Part shown: in pieces, positions 21,399-32,583 of the stretch
Layout: the number at the start of each line of letters is the position of its first letter
How positions within the stretch are numbered: position 1 is the stretch's first letter
NCBI GenBank assembly: GCA_037447655.1
Contig: JBBHKE010000167.1
Span: 113,992 to 177,991 of the forward strand
Direction of reading: 5' to 3'
Source: Zygnema cylindricum
Taxonomy: Eukaryota; Streptophyta; Zygnematophyceae; Zygnematales; Zygnemataceae
DNA: 64,000 nucleotides
Made by a program: the position numbers and the translations under genes
Notes under the pieces: generated by a model
Seen by the model: the letters and a program-made list of their open reading frames with translations, nothing else
Database searches by the model: none
What the model was told of the DNA's origin: nothing

Positions 21399-22595
21399 TG
21401 AAATTCTATGGGCTCCATTGCCACACAGAATTCGCAGATCAAAAGAAGCTAATCTAGATAGTGCCGACTCCAAGTTTATATAAACCCAAATGATTGACCC
21501 CTTGACAATCATAACCCCATTAAAGCTTCACCCTTGTGAAACAAGGCTTTCTGCGTGCTCAGTTCCACCACAAAATGCAAAGTTAGAATATGTGATTTGG
21601 ATACATTCACCCACTTTGACTTCCCCTTAGAAATGTAGCCACCTAGGAGGGCAAAAAATCTGACCGACTACACCCCTGTGTGGCCTGGACTCCTCTGATT
21701 CCGCAACAAAAAGAATCACGTAAAATGGCCAAGTAAAAATTAATCATTATGGCTGGCCAAAGTTTGCCTTTTATACAAGATGCTCTCTGGGAGAGGCAGC
21801 TACCTACCTGAAATATTATAAGTCCTAAATCCCCTCTCTTAGCCCCGTACTACTGAGGTACGAACCAATGACAAGACTGTAAAGTACATAAAGGTACTGG
21901 TGCCGGTGTACCTTTTGTACGGCCATCGTACGAAGTGGCCAAAAAGTCGACACATGCCATATCCAGATTTGTTTATATTATCCCCGGATTTGGTGCTACC
22001 AAATATTATCTATCCACTTGGCTCCAAGTCATGCCATGTCTGTAAAACGGTACCGTACAAGAAAGTACAGTTGTCGGAGTACTTTCTGTACGTACACTGT
22101 TCGACATCGCCATAATGCGATATTTGACGCATCCTTGTGTTCCGTTTTGGAGATTCCGTAAACCCGTATGATGTTGCCACATGTCATCCGGAGTATAGTC
22201 GTCTGCAAACCGCCAAATTTTCCTTTGCGCGATACCGGCGCTAACCAGAGCCGTCCGATTTATATCGTCATTTAATACGGACTATCGAAACAAATGTTCG
22301 TACTATTTGTTTCGTCCGGTACGAAAAGTACAATTATTTCTATGTCCTATATACTGTAATCCAATTAAATGAAAGCCCCTACATGTAACTAATTAAATAC
22401 CTAGCAAACCATATATGTTCCAGCATTAGTCTTAGACCATTGGATAAGACTGACGGCTACAGGTTATTTGACGGGCGGTATGTACCAGGATCAATTCTTG
22501 GGTCCATTAAAGAACCATTTTGGTAAGTCTACCAAATCTACACCCTGTCGCCATAGAGAGCCTAAGCAGCCATGGCTTTAGCTACTTGTCCATTA
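21399..22595 (-). mobile_element. Diverged solo LTR of the Copia family
   Basis: It starts TGAAATTCTATGGGCTCC, matching the Copia LTR start TGAAATTTTGTGGTCTCC. It shares the CTCCTCTGA...AAAAAGAATCAC and GCTCTCTGGGAGAG blocks with 23,421-24,297 and 25,664-26,709. It keeps a B-box-like ACCAGGATCAATTC near 22,486. The right end is obscured by the MITE at 22,607. Confidence 0.65.
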
Positions 22596-22606
22596 AACAC
22601 CACATA

Positions 22607-22824
22607 CAGCGTGAATCGCTATTAGTGTTAATGTTTTGTTCGTCTCTTAAAACATTTTATCTTCATACACACATGTTCGATTGTCGATCTGACGATTACG
22701 ATTGAAAGATAAAATTCTCAACTTCGGATTGGCGGCCTCAAATTGGAAATATGACATGTGTGTAGGCAGAAAAGATGTTATAAGTGGCGAAAAGTATATT
22801 TAACACTAATAGCAATACACGGTG
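22607..22824. mobile_element. TA-target MITE, short form S2
   Basis: 218 bp between TA dinucleotides. Ends are CAGCGTGAATCGCTATTAGT and ACTAATAGCAATACACGGTG. Confidence 0.85.
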
Positions 22825-23420
22825 TAGCATTTGCGAAGAAAAGAGGGCTGTAGTGGTCCAATGACGTATAATGCGCATCATTAGAACAACGATAAAGTAC
22901 GAAAGTAAAGATTCTACATTGAAATTGGTCGGTTGTGAAATCTTTGACGATTTTCATTAGATTATCTTAAACGTACGTGTTTCACTCAAATACGAACACG
23001 TATGTAAATGTTTATTTAAATATTTCCTCCCCATACCATCCCAAGATAGGATTTACTTCATTCACCCGTACTTTCTACGCGAATAAAACAAAAAGTTATT
23101 TTTGGCTTCCCTTACTTGTTCGACTATATTCTCACACAAGCTACAATTGTGAATCGGTATTAGGGTAACCTTCCATCAAGGGTTCTCAATAATCTTATGA
23201 ACACGTTTACCGGTAATAATATATGTAACACCCTTCCATCAGGTCGTGTCAGTGAAGCTAAAATTACTAACGTGTTAGATTGCGATTGGTACCACGTAGG
23301 ATCTTGTTCAGCCGCCTGGGAATAATCATCATTTTGAAAAGGACAAAATTGCAACTACATATAAGTACGGGAAGACGCCGATTAAAATATCTAATAATGT
23401 CATGCTACTGTAATGTATAA

Positions 23421-24297
23421 TGAAATTTTGTGGTCTCCATTGACCCACAATTGAGCAACCTATGTAAAGTCTCTAAGATAATATTTACCCCTTCTACTTT
23501 CCCGCTGAATTAGCACCGCCCAGGCACACAAATATTCTGACCACTTTCACCCTTGTGAGGACAAGACTCCTCTGAGTTAAACACAAAAAGAATCACTGAA
23601 TTTGCTCACCTGAGCAGTAAGTTATGGCTGGTCAAAGATGACCTTTATAGTTACAAGCTCTCTTAGAGAGAGAGGTACCTAAATTTTACTAAGTCTTGGT
23701 CTGCCTACTCACGACTACCTACTACTAAACCCTAGTCCAATAAAAACACTATATAGTACAAGAAGGTACAATGGACGATGTACTTATTGTACGACCATTG
23801 TACGACAAGGTCTACAAGGTGACACCTGTCAAATCGGAAGCCAAGATTCCTCCTCTCATCTTCTCCGGTATCAAATAATGTGGCGCCACGTGGCACCGCG
23901 TGACGATATCTCCGTATGCCGCCAAAAGCTCACTTCGCGTGGCGGCTATAATGCCGGCCGTCCGATCAAAACATATTTTACACGGTTCAGATTCGCGTAC
24001 CTGCAAGAATTGCTCATTTTGGTTAGTAATTAGCTGTTGCGTTAATATTTATATATTTATGAAACACAACACGTGTATCGTTTATCCCCTTAATGGTTAA
24101 GGCGTTAGGTTATAGAGAATATAAAGGTCGTAGGTTCAAATCTAGACTTAGGCATCATTTTAGCAAAATACCTTTTACTTCAAAAACTGCCACTTTCTAA
24201 ATATTGCGGCAGCCATGGCGCGCCTCTGATCCTCACTCTCTTTCTTTAAAGCAAAATTAAAATAGGGAAGTGAACTATTAATTACCTCTTTTCAACA
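23421..24297 (-). repeat. Copia 3' LTR
   Basis: 877 bp, plus-strand start TGAAATTTTGTGG, end TTTTCAACA. It is closely similar to 29,774-30,661. It carries the tRNA-like box pair at 24,094-24,143. Confidence 0.9.
24085..24155 (+). promoter_or_regulatory. tRNA-like A box and B box inside the Copia LTR
   Basis: TGGTTAAGGCG (24,094-24,104) fits the A-box consensus TRGYNNARNNG, and GGTTCAAATC (from 24,133) fits the B box GWTCRANNC, spaced 39 bases start to start as in tRNA genes. The other LTR keeps both (30,457 and 30,496) at the same spacing. They lie on the strand opposite to the element's genes. Pol III activity is inferred, not shown. Confidence 0.55.
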
Positions 24298-24310
24298 CTC
24301 CCCTTAATTC
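24298..24310 (-). other. Copia polypurine tract
   Basis: On the minus strand, AATTAAGGGGAG immediately precedes the 3' LTR start (TGTTG). This is the expected site for plus-strand priming. Confidence 0.75.
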
Positions 24311-24462
24311 ATAGTCACTTTTCAATTTTAATCCACAGTTTTCTCTGCAATAAATCAACTAAGGGGAAGGCACTAGTTTTGTCATCATGTCTGCAATCAT
24401 TTCTCTATCAGTTTTATGAACCAATTTATTAATTTTATTTTCTACCTTCTCTCTGACAAAGC

Positions 24463-25658
24463 TTAGTCTAATATCCATATGCTTGGCTTTGAAGTGATGT
24501 TTCGGATTAGCTGCAATAGAGATAGCAGCTTGATTATCACAAAAACATTTTGAGTTTCAGACTTCATGAACCCAAGTTCTTCAAGAAGAGATTTAACCCA
24601 CATTAATTGCTTGGTGGCAGCACAAGAAGCCATGTATTTAGTCTCCATAGTGGACTGAGCAAATACTTTTTGTTGCTTGCTACTCCAACAACATGCATTG
24701 GATCCTATTTGCAACACATATCCAGTCGTACACCTCCTTAAAGGCACATCTCCATAACTGACATCACTCCAAGTGGTGATGTTAGTGTGCTCCCCTCCCA
24801 AATGCAACCATAATTCCCTTGTCCCCACCAGATACCTCATCACCCTTTTGGCAGCCTCCCAGTCTCTCTTTCTTTGTTCATTTAGATTTCTACAAATGAC
24901 ACCTATAGCTGCAGCTATATCCGGACGGGTATAATTCATAAAATAAATTAAATTCCCTACAATCTGCCGATAAGGAATATTTTCCATAAATTTTCTTTCT
25001 ATCTCATCCATCTCATCATTAATGATAAATATTCCTCTCTCTTCACTTCCCTCAAACACTTTTTTCAAATCCATAGGAGTAGTACATCCGTTTGCTTTTT
25101 CCATCTGAAATTTTTCTAGCATATTACCGATTGCTTCTTTTTGAGTTAGTCTTATAATTGTATTCCCTCTATCTCTCTCCATCTGAATTCCCAAAATGTA
25201 CTTTGTTTCGCCAAGAGCTTTCATATCAAAACTGCTTCTAAGATCCTTTTTTAGTTTGTTAATTTTATCTAAGGACTTCCTTAAGACCAACAAATCATCC
25301 ATATAAATAGTAATAAAAATCACTCCATTCTCATCCTCAAATAAATATATAGAGTGATCTGAACTAATTCTGATATACCCCAAAACGGTCAGAAATTCGT
25401 CGAGCTTTATATTCCACTTTCGTGGGGCTTGCTTAAGCCCATACAGTGATTTTATCAATTTGCAAACTTTGTTTTCTTCCCCACTTTCCACGAATCCTTC
25501 CGGTTGTATCATGTAAATTTCGTCTTCCAACTCTCTGTGCAAAAAGGTTGTTTTAATATCCATCTGGTGGATTTCCTTATCCTCCGCAGTGGCTATACTT
25601 AAAAGGATTCTAACAGAAGGAAATATGACTATAGGTGCAAATGTTTCTTCGTAGTCTA
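24463..25658 (-). pseudogene. Copia reverse transcriptase (C-terminal part) and RNase H
   Basis: On the minus strand it opens with DYEETFAPIV, then HQMDIKTTFLH, YGLKQAPRKW, the catalytic YMDDLL and a Copia RNase H with WSDVSYGD and a late MASCAATKQ-type block. These are diagnostic of the Copia polymerase and its RNase H. The upstream part of the domain is at 26,847-26,715, on the other side of an inserted solo LTR. A few residues depart from consensus (for example KTTFLH for KTAFLN). It is inactive as interrupted. Confidence 0.9.
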
Positions 25659-25663
25659 TCCCA

Positions 25664-26709
25664 TGAAACTCTGAGACCTCCATAAGTCCTCAGAGTGGAC
25701 AGCTTCCAAGAAGCCTCTAGGATAATCGTGACCCCTTTGTGTTTAAGCAAAAATAACTGCCACCCTGGCAGACAAATACTCTGACCATCTTCACCCCTGT
25801 GAAGGCAAGACTCCCCTGAGTCGATAGCAAAAAGAATCTCTGAATTTGCTCCCCTGAGCAGTAAGTTATAGAGGGTCAAAGTTGACCGTTTGTACAGAAG
25901 CTCTCTGGGAGAGAGGGTCCTATCTTCTAATTTTTCTAAGTCCTATCTCTCTCACAAACTCTATCTACTAATGTACGGAACCAATCAGATTACAGTTCCG
26001 TACGCAAAAGTACAGCTGCCGGTGTACTTTAAGTACGGACATTGTACAACATGGCCTAAATGTCCACACGTGGAATATCCGGATTCGCTCTTTTAATCCT
26101 CGGAGATGCCGCGCTCCAATGTTACATCGCCACGTGTCTTCGATGTGGCGATGCCCACAAACCGCCGAATTCTCCTTCAGCGATATCGGCGCTAATTACG
26201 GCCGTCCGATTAAACTCGTATTTGATCGTAGCCGTAATAAATACATGCGCGGTATTTGTTTCGCTTACGAAATCAATGCGCGGTATTGATTTCTTATCTG
26301 TACCGCAATTCGTACTTTTACACTACCATATCTATGTATCTCGTTAATAGTTATAGTTAAATGATTTATCCTACGTGTACATGTTTAAATCATTATCGTA
26401 CTATATATTATGTAACACTACTTCTAGACTTAACGGCTAAGGCTACTGGCTATGTACTCTCTGACTGCCGACAGGTACCAGGATCAAATCATGTCGCTGG
26501 CACATATCTTTTAGTAATTAATCCCTAGACTAATATAAATTTCCCGTAAACCTCAGGATAGCCTAGGTAGCCATGGCTCTAGCTTCCTCTCCAATTTCTC
26601 AGTGACTGCGACAAGTTTAAGAGTTGGAGAGAGAAGTTGGAGGTAGACTGCCTCGGCTTCTTTATTTCTATTCAGACCTAAAAATACTTAAAAACTATTA
26701 ATTTCTACA
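25664..26709 (-). mobile_element. Solo LTR inserted in the Copia reverse transcriptase
   Basis: On the plus strand it runs TGAAACTCTG...TTTCTACA. The flanks TCCCA (25,659-25,663) and TCCCC (26,710-26,714) are a 5-bp duplication with one change. Reverse-transcriptase coding continues in frame on either side. It is related to the host element's LTRs but clearly diverged, so it comes from a sister lineage. It keeps a B box (GGATCAAATC at 26,481). Confidence 0.85.
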
Positions 26710-26714
26710 TCCCC

Positions 26715-27501
26715 TCTTTCTGAGTATATCCTTTTGCAACTAACCTAGCTTTGTACCTCTCAATGGTATTATCTGGTTTTAATTTAAGTTTAAAAAACCC
26801 ACTTACATCCAATCGGTTTTCGGTCCGATGGACAATCTACGAACTCTCATGTATTGGCTTCCATGATAGAGGCCATTTCTTCATTTATAGCTGTGATCCA
26901 CCGGCTACTTTCTGGAGTGTTTATTGCCTCTAAGTATGTTTGAGGTTTATCTGGGTGAGACAACTTTGTGAGTTGGTTATTTATTTGTCTTTCTTGAGGT
27001 CGTTTACTACTTCTTCTTCCCCCTTCAAAATCGGACGTCGGTATGGAAGGCATCCTTGGGTTTCGTTTAGGGAGATTTCCAGCTCCCCTATCTTCCAATT
27101 CCGGTGTCTCATCAAGTTCCTCATTGGTTTCCACTTCGTATTGTGGCGTTGCCTCGGACGTGTTCCTTTCCTCCTTCTCCTTTGGTAGATCTGCAAATTT
27201 TTTTTTCTCCCTCTTCCTTCTCTTCATATTCAAAATCAAAGTCAGAAAACTGATCCGTTTCAAATCTGATTTTGACTTCCTTATTATATTTGAATGGATC
27301 AATGGACTCCACTTCATTCATCACCACTATGTGTTTTACCAAAATTATATCTTTTTTTTTCAAGTCATACACTCGGTATCCTTTTGTGCTCTCATCATAT
27401 CCTACAAGATATCCTGGCTTACCTCTCCCCTCTAACTTCCATTTAGTCTTATCAAAATCCAAACTGTAGACTTGACTTCCAAACACAATCAAACAAGACA
27501 A
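26715..27501 (-). pseudogene. Copia integrase C-terminal region and start of reverse transcriptase
   Basis: On the minus strand: SCLIVFGSQVYSLD, GYLVGYDESTKGYRVYD, an acidic linker, then YLEAINTPESSRWITAINEE and PIGCKWVFKLK. This is the usual Copia order from integrase tail to the first reverse-transcriptase motifs. Frame changes occur near 27,190 and 26,840. It stops at the solo LTR. Confidence 0.82.
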
Positions 27502-27540
27502 ATCAGGCTTTCTTCCTGTCCACCTCTCATACGGAGTTTC

Positions 27541-28239
27541 CTATTTATTTGTTGAAGTTATGACTCTATTTTTGATGAAATTAGCATAGTTCATAGACTC
27601 CGCACAAAACTGCAACCCTATCCTCTTATCAGTTAACATACTTCTGGACATATCTCCTAAAATTCTATTCACTCTTTCTACTACTCCATTTTGTTCCGGA
27701 TTATAGGGAACAATTTTCTCATGATGAATTCCTTTTTCTTTAAGATATTCTTCAAATTCCCTTGAGGTGTATTCTTTCCCATTATCACATCTTATCTCTT
27801 TTATTGAGGTTTCATGTAGCTTTTCACTCCATACTATATACTCTTTCAAACATCTTAATACCTCTGACTTATGTCTGAAAAAGTATACCTTCGTGTATGT
27901 AGACCAATCATCTATGATGGTTAACATCCATCTCTTCCCCCCATGTGAAGCATACCTAGCAGGTCCCCAAACATCAGTGTGAACTAGATCTAATACTTTC
28001 TCTCTCCTAAATGTGGTTGCCTTTGGAAATGGAAGTCTATGAATCTTCCATTGGGCACATCCACTACAATCATCAAAGGTCTCATCATCCTCAAAAGTAA
28101 TACCCGCCACTATTCCCTTTTTCTTCATTTTCTTTAATCTATCTAGATGCACATGCCCCAACCTTTTATGCCAAAGCATCATCTCACTTGCACACGAGTA
28201 GAGAACACTCTTTTCATTGCAAAGAACAATTATGAACAT
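27541..28239 (-). pseudogene. Copia GAG-pre-integrase and integrase core
   Basis: An HHCC zinc site (HKRLGHVH...CSGCAQWK) is followed by the DDE core: HTDVWGP, TIIDDWSTY, CDNGKEY and a later EYLKEKGIHHE. The PYNPEQNGVVERVNR motif is typical of Copia integrases. The enzyme inserts the cDNA into host DNA. The frame ends at a stop at 27,541 before the C-terminal part. Confidence 0.9.
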
Positions 28240-28600
28240 TCCTTGACTGCCCTTCTCAGCTATGAAATAAACCTCATTATCAAAGCTTGCTGTGAAGATT
28301 CCTTTCCTAGTTCCTGTTTCAAACTCCTTTTCATCTAGGGCAGCTCTTGAGACTAGGTTCTTGCTAAGTTGTGGAATGTAAAGAACGTCTTAGAGTGTTA
28401 CAATTGAGGCCTTTCCATCAACTAGAACCTTCAAGTCAACAGTTCCAACAAGACTTGTGGTTTATACTCTACCATCTCTGTACTCTATCGCAACTGTTGG
28501 GATCTTTCTTAGTTTAGTGAACCACCGCTTATCTTTGCACATATGCATTGAAGCCCCTGAGTCTATGATCTACCCATCCTCGGGTGGATCCCTCTTACCT
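28240..28600 (-). pseudogene. Copia protease region, degenerate
   Basis: Reading the minus strand across frames shows the DSGASMHMC active-site region near 28,535-28,565 and KRWFTKL after it. Several stops are present (for example near 28,390 and 28,460), so no continuous frame survives. Confidence 0.65.
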
Positions 28601-28776
28601 CCGAAAGCACACTTTTGTCTTCGTGGAATGTCGACATGCTTTTCAATGTTTTCGGATTAAGAAAAAGCTCCTCAAGCTCCTCTTCTGGTTTAGTTTTCCT
28701 TCCACTTCCTCATCATGAACTTGAGTCAGGAAAGCCTTTTTCTTTCCTCTATCCCTTGAGGTTCCTTGACCATCTT

Positions 28777-29667
28777 TCAGTCGAAGATCTGCAAGTTTGA
28801 TATAATCTGCCATATAGTGTCCCGGTTTCTTGCAGAAGTGACATAATCCTCCTCGAAAAGTTCCTCTCCCCTGTCTATCAAATCTGCCACCTCTTTGTCC
28901 TCTTCCATCAAAGTTTCAATAGGGATCTTTCCCTCTCTCCTCATCACGCTTCCGCCAATCAGCTCCTGCACACAACGCTGAACACTTGGACTCCCTCTCC
29001 TAAGCTCTATGATGCTTTCTTTCACTAAAGTCATTCCCACTGTGTCATCCCAATTCCAATTGCTATCTCCTATGTCTTGCAATCGGTTAATAATATTCTC
29101 ATACTCTTTAGGTAGTTTCATCATTAATGTGTTCACCCTTTGTCTCTCGGACCATGAGTTATCTGCACTCTCTAACTCTACAAATAATGCTCCTAAATCA
29201 TTGCAATAATTATTCATACTTCCTCCTTTATAAGTATAAGCTGGAATCTTATTTTCGGCCAACTGTTGTTGCTGGAATGATCCACTCTTATATTTGTTAA
29301 CTAGTGATATCCAAATCTGAGATGAAGATTTGACATGCATAAGGGGAATGGCAATGCCCTTTGCTACACTTTTAAGAATTAAGAGCTTAGCAACCTTGTC
29401 TTTGTAGTTCCACTTTTCATACTCTAATCTTTCTGTCTGAACCCTTGTCGCCGTTTTTGGTGATGCTGCTGCCGGTATCGCCTTCGGCAATGGTGTCACT
29501 TGAGTTGCAACTCCTTCTTTTTCTCCTTCCATGACAATCTCCTCTCCTTCCTCATCTTCATCCTCGGTGATGGTGGCAGCTGATCTACCAACTGTAGAGG
29601 TGGAGGTGCCAAAAAAACGTGTCCCTCCAAACCCAGGTGGAGGTGGGCATCGAATTTGTCCAGACAC
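28777..29667 (-). pseudogene. Copia gag (capsid/nucleocapsid)
   Basis: A 296-residue minus-strand frame contains YEKWNYKDKVAKLLIL, SSSQIWISLVNKY, NDLGALFVELES and MKLPKEYENIINRL, the UBN2/retrotrans_gag pattern of Copia elements. The zinc knuckle just downstream (about 28,850-28,790) reads CHFCKKPGHYMADY, with Tyr where the last Cys belongs. Structural shell protein. Confidence 0.85.
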
Positions 29668-29758
29668 TATGCCCTATAGATGCTTCTCAAATAGTTCTCC
29701 CTCCATCATCATTTCCCAATAAAGAAATTCTAATCCATCAAATATGGGCACCCTAGAG

Positions 29759-29773
29759 GGTGGGCCCATAACC
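29759..29773 (-). other. Copia primer-binding site, half-tRNA (initiator Met) type
   Basis: Plus strand GGTGGGCCCATAACC directly abuts the 5' LTR. From general knowledge this equals the anticodon-stem/loop part of plant initiator tRNA-Met (CAT anticodon inside GGGCCCATAACC), not its 3' end. Drosophila copia primes from such a half-tRNA. The typical plant Copia site TGGTATCAGAGC is absent. Confidence 0.8.
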
Positions 29774-30661
29774 TGAAATTTTGTGGTCTCCATTGACCCA
29801 CGGAATGAGCAGCCTATTTTAAGCCTCTAGGAAATATATTTGCCCCTTCTACTTTCCCGCTGAAAAAGCGCCGCCCAGGCACATAATTTTTTTGACCACT
29901 CTCACCCTTTTGAGGACAAGACTCCTCTGAGTCAAACGCAAAAGGAATCACTGAATTTGCTCACCTGAGCAGTAAGTTATGGCTGGTCAAAGATGACCTT
30001 TATAGTTACAAGCTCTCTTAGAGAGATAGGTACCTAAATTTTACTAAGTCTTGGTCTGCCTACTCACGACTACCTACTATTAAACCCTAGTCCAATAAAA
30101 ACACTATATAGTATAAGAAGGTACAATGGACGATGTACTTATTGTACGACAATTGTACGACAAGGTCTACAAGGTGACATTTGTCAAATCAGAAGCTATG
30201 GTTCCTCCTCTCATCTTCTCCGGTATCAAATAATGTGGCGCCACGTGGCACCGCGTGAGGATATCTCCGTATGCCGCCAAAAGCTCACTTCGCGTGGCGG
30301 CTATAATACCGGCCGTCCGATCAAAACATATTTTACACGGTTCAGATTCGCGTACATGCAGGAATTGCTCCTTTTGGTTAGTCTGCTGTTAATTAGCTGT
30401 TGTGTAAATATTTATATATTTTTGAAACCCATCACGTGTATCGTTTATCCCCTTAATGGTTAAGGTGTTAGGCTATAGAGAATGTAGAGGTCATAGGTTC
30501 AAATCTAGATTTAGGCATCATTTTAGCAAAATTTCCTCTTTACTTGAAAAATTGCCACTTTCTAAATATTGCGGCAGCCATGGCGCGCTTTGATCCTCAC
30601 TCTCTTTCTTTAAAGCAAAAGTAAAATAGGGAAGTGAACTATTAATTACCTCTTTTCTACA
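29774..30661 (-). repeat. Copia 5' LTR
   Basis: 888 bp, ends TGAAATTTTG and TTTTCTACA. It contains the A/B-box pair at 30,457 and 30,496. Confidence 0.9.
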
Positions 30662-31818
30662 TATAATCTGAATGTTCTAAGGGTTGAAATCGTACCAACG
30701 GCCACGAAAACCGTTTCAAAATTAAAGATTGTACAAATGTCTAAGAATGTACCATTTGTAAGTGAATGTATTATTGTTGTACTTTGATTGTGCACATTTA
30801 TGAAGGATGCGTGGCTAGATGTCCTACAACCAAGATTATGTCGTCGAACTGGCTTTGATGTCAGAAGGTACAAGCCATTTGCCACACGTAACTTTATAAC
30901 TTCATGTCTGTCGTGGATCGACTCTGAATTTTATAAGTGGACCAATACATGCGTCCAGTAAGCGCAAAGTGTCTTCTTGAGGACAGTCGGAGGAGACTAG
31001 CCAAACACTGGAAACAAGGGGCGTTTGCGTCGAAAATTGAAAATCGGACGGTGGTATTTTTCGCCAAAAAGTCTGGAGAATCTCAACGAATTTTTAGCAA
31101 ACATCTTTTGTTAGAGAAAAAAATAACAGTACGACTTAGTACGAAAATGTACTTTATCCAGTAAACAACCCCACTTTTTCGTCTGATGGAAGGTTACCCT
31201 TAGTCTTAATGTGTTTTTTGCCACTTAAAATATCTTTTCTCCGTACACACTTGTCAGATTGTGGATCCGGCGGTTGCGATTGAAAGGTAAGATCTCAGCT
31301 TCCGATTGGCAGTCTCAAATTGAGAAACGGACAAATGTGTACGTTTTTAAGTGACGATAAAAACATTAACACTAATAGCGATACACGGTGTACTGTAGAT
31401 GCGTTTGACTGAATCTTTCAGTGTCCAACATAAAGGGTAAATCCTAACCGAAAAACGTGAATATGTCACAAATCGATCTTTGGTACGTCCTGTGAAATAC
31501 GCCGATTTCAAACTGGAAATCCTTTTGAACTATTCGCGATCAGCGTATTCGTCCATATACTTGAGGAGCGGAAGAATAATCCTCAGTACGGAAACACCGG
31601 TTGGGTAAACTGAAAAAACGTACGAAATATTCGGATTCATCGTACGGTGATTCCAATACGTTGTCGAATCTTTCACATCAAGTCGGTTTCCACAGGGTTC
31701 CTGCACGCGGCGTCGAACTGTTGAATCGCCGATTTCACACGTGTGACAACCGTCATTCCTGCAATTGAGCAGATCCTGTCCTTTTTGGACCTCCCGTAGT
31801 CCCATCTACTTTGCAGTA

Positions 31819-32357
31819 CACCGCCAATCGTTATTAGCGTTGTGTACGCTAATTCCGTCCCGCGTTTTTTTTTTTTATTCTCCATTAGTGTAGTTAATTC
31901 TATTTTTTTCTTTACTCTATTTAGGGTTATTTTCAGTACGTTGTCTCTTAAATAGAGTGGTGTACGGTCAGTGTCATAATGTACATAAATGTACCTTTTT
32001 AAGTTAAAATGTACAATTGATTAGTTTTAGTAACCGCGGACGCATGAGAATGTGCGTTCTAAAAAGGATAAAAAACCAGGTCGTAAAAAATCCCGCTCGC
32101 ACATATTCGTCCGACAGCCGCGTTTCGACCGTGTGAATGTACGATTTGTGTACGATTTGTCAGATTTTGTACGGAGACCTATACTAGTGTAAGCATGTTT
32201 GCGACCGACAATTTTTTTTTCAAAGATCCAAATTACCATAACCAAACAATTAGAATGTATGATTTTTTCCAAAATTTTCAAATTCTTAAATAGCGTACAC
32301 CACGGTAATTATTTTTATACGCTAAAAAAATTTACGCGCTAATAACGATTGGCGGTG
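31819..32357. mobile_element. TA-target MITE, long form L2
   Basis: 539 bp between TA dinucleotides, nearly identical to 11,314-11,853, including its perfect 20-bp ends and the CATGAGAATGTGCGTTCTAA block. Confidence 0.92.
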
Positions 32358-32364
32358 TACTGTA

Positions 32365-32583
32365 CACCGTGTATCGCTATTAGTGTTTATGTTTTTTTTA
32401 CCTCTCTAAATATCTTTTCTCCGTACACACTTGTCGGATTATGGATCTGACGGTTGTGATTGAAATTTAAGGTTCTCTGCTTCCAATTGGCGGTCTCCAT
32501 GTGAAAAAAGGACAATTGTGTACGGAGAAAAATATGTTTTTAATTGGCGAAAAATTATTAACACTATTAGCGATACGCGGTGT
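32365..32583. mobile_element. TA-target MITE, short form S4
   Basis: Begins CACCGTGTATCGCTATTAGT seven bases after L2, ends ACTATTAGCGATACGCGGTG. The right TA is altered. Confidence 0.82.

Larger units (their letters stand above)
23421..30661 (-). mobile_element. Ty1/Copia LTR retrotransposon
   Basis: Two LTRs (23,421-24,297 and 29,774-30,661) bound an internal region reading, on the minus strand, gag, protease, integrase, reverse transcriptase and RNase H: the Copia order. A perfect 5-bp duplication TATAA lies at 23,416-23,420 and 30,662-30,666. The polypurine tract AAGGGGAG abuts the 3' LTR and the primer site abuts the 5' LTR. Stops, frame breaks and a solo LTR in the reverse-transcriptase region make it defective. 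Confidence 0.93.
23163..31199. mobile_element. TTA-target element with GGGTAACC termini, host of the Copia insertion
   Basis: 16-bp perfect inverted termini, GGGTAACCTTCCATCA at 23,163 and TGATGGAAGGTTACCC ending at 31,199, flanked by TTA (23,160-23,162; 31,200-31,202). A TTA duplication is the PIF/Harbinger hallmark. Outside the Copia insertion it is only about 790 bp (23,163-23,415 and 30,667-31,199) and encodes no transposase, so it is non-autonomous. Confidence 0.78.
23144..31390. mobile_element. TA-target MITE, short form S3, split by an 8-kb insertion
   Basis: The left 19 bases (CAATTGTGAATCGGTATTA) are at 23,144-23,162 and the rest at 31,200-31,390, ending ATACACGGTG followed by TA. 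The pieces join at TTA, duplicated on both sides of the insert. The right portion carries the usual interior blocks. Confidence 0.8.
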
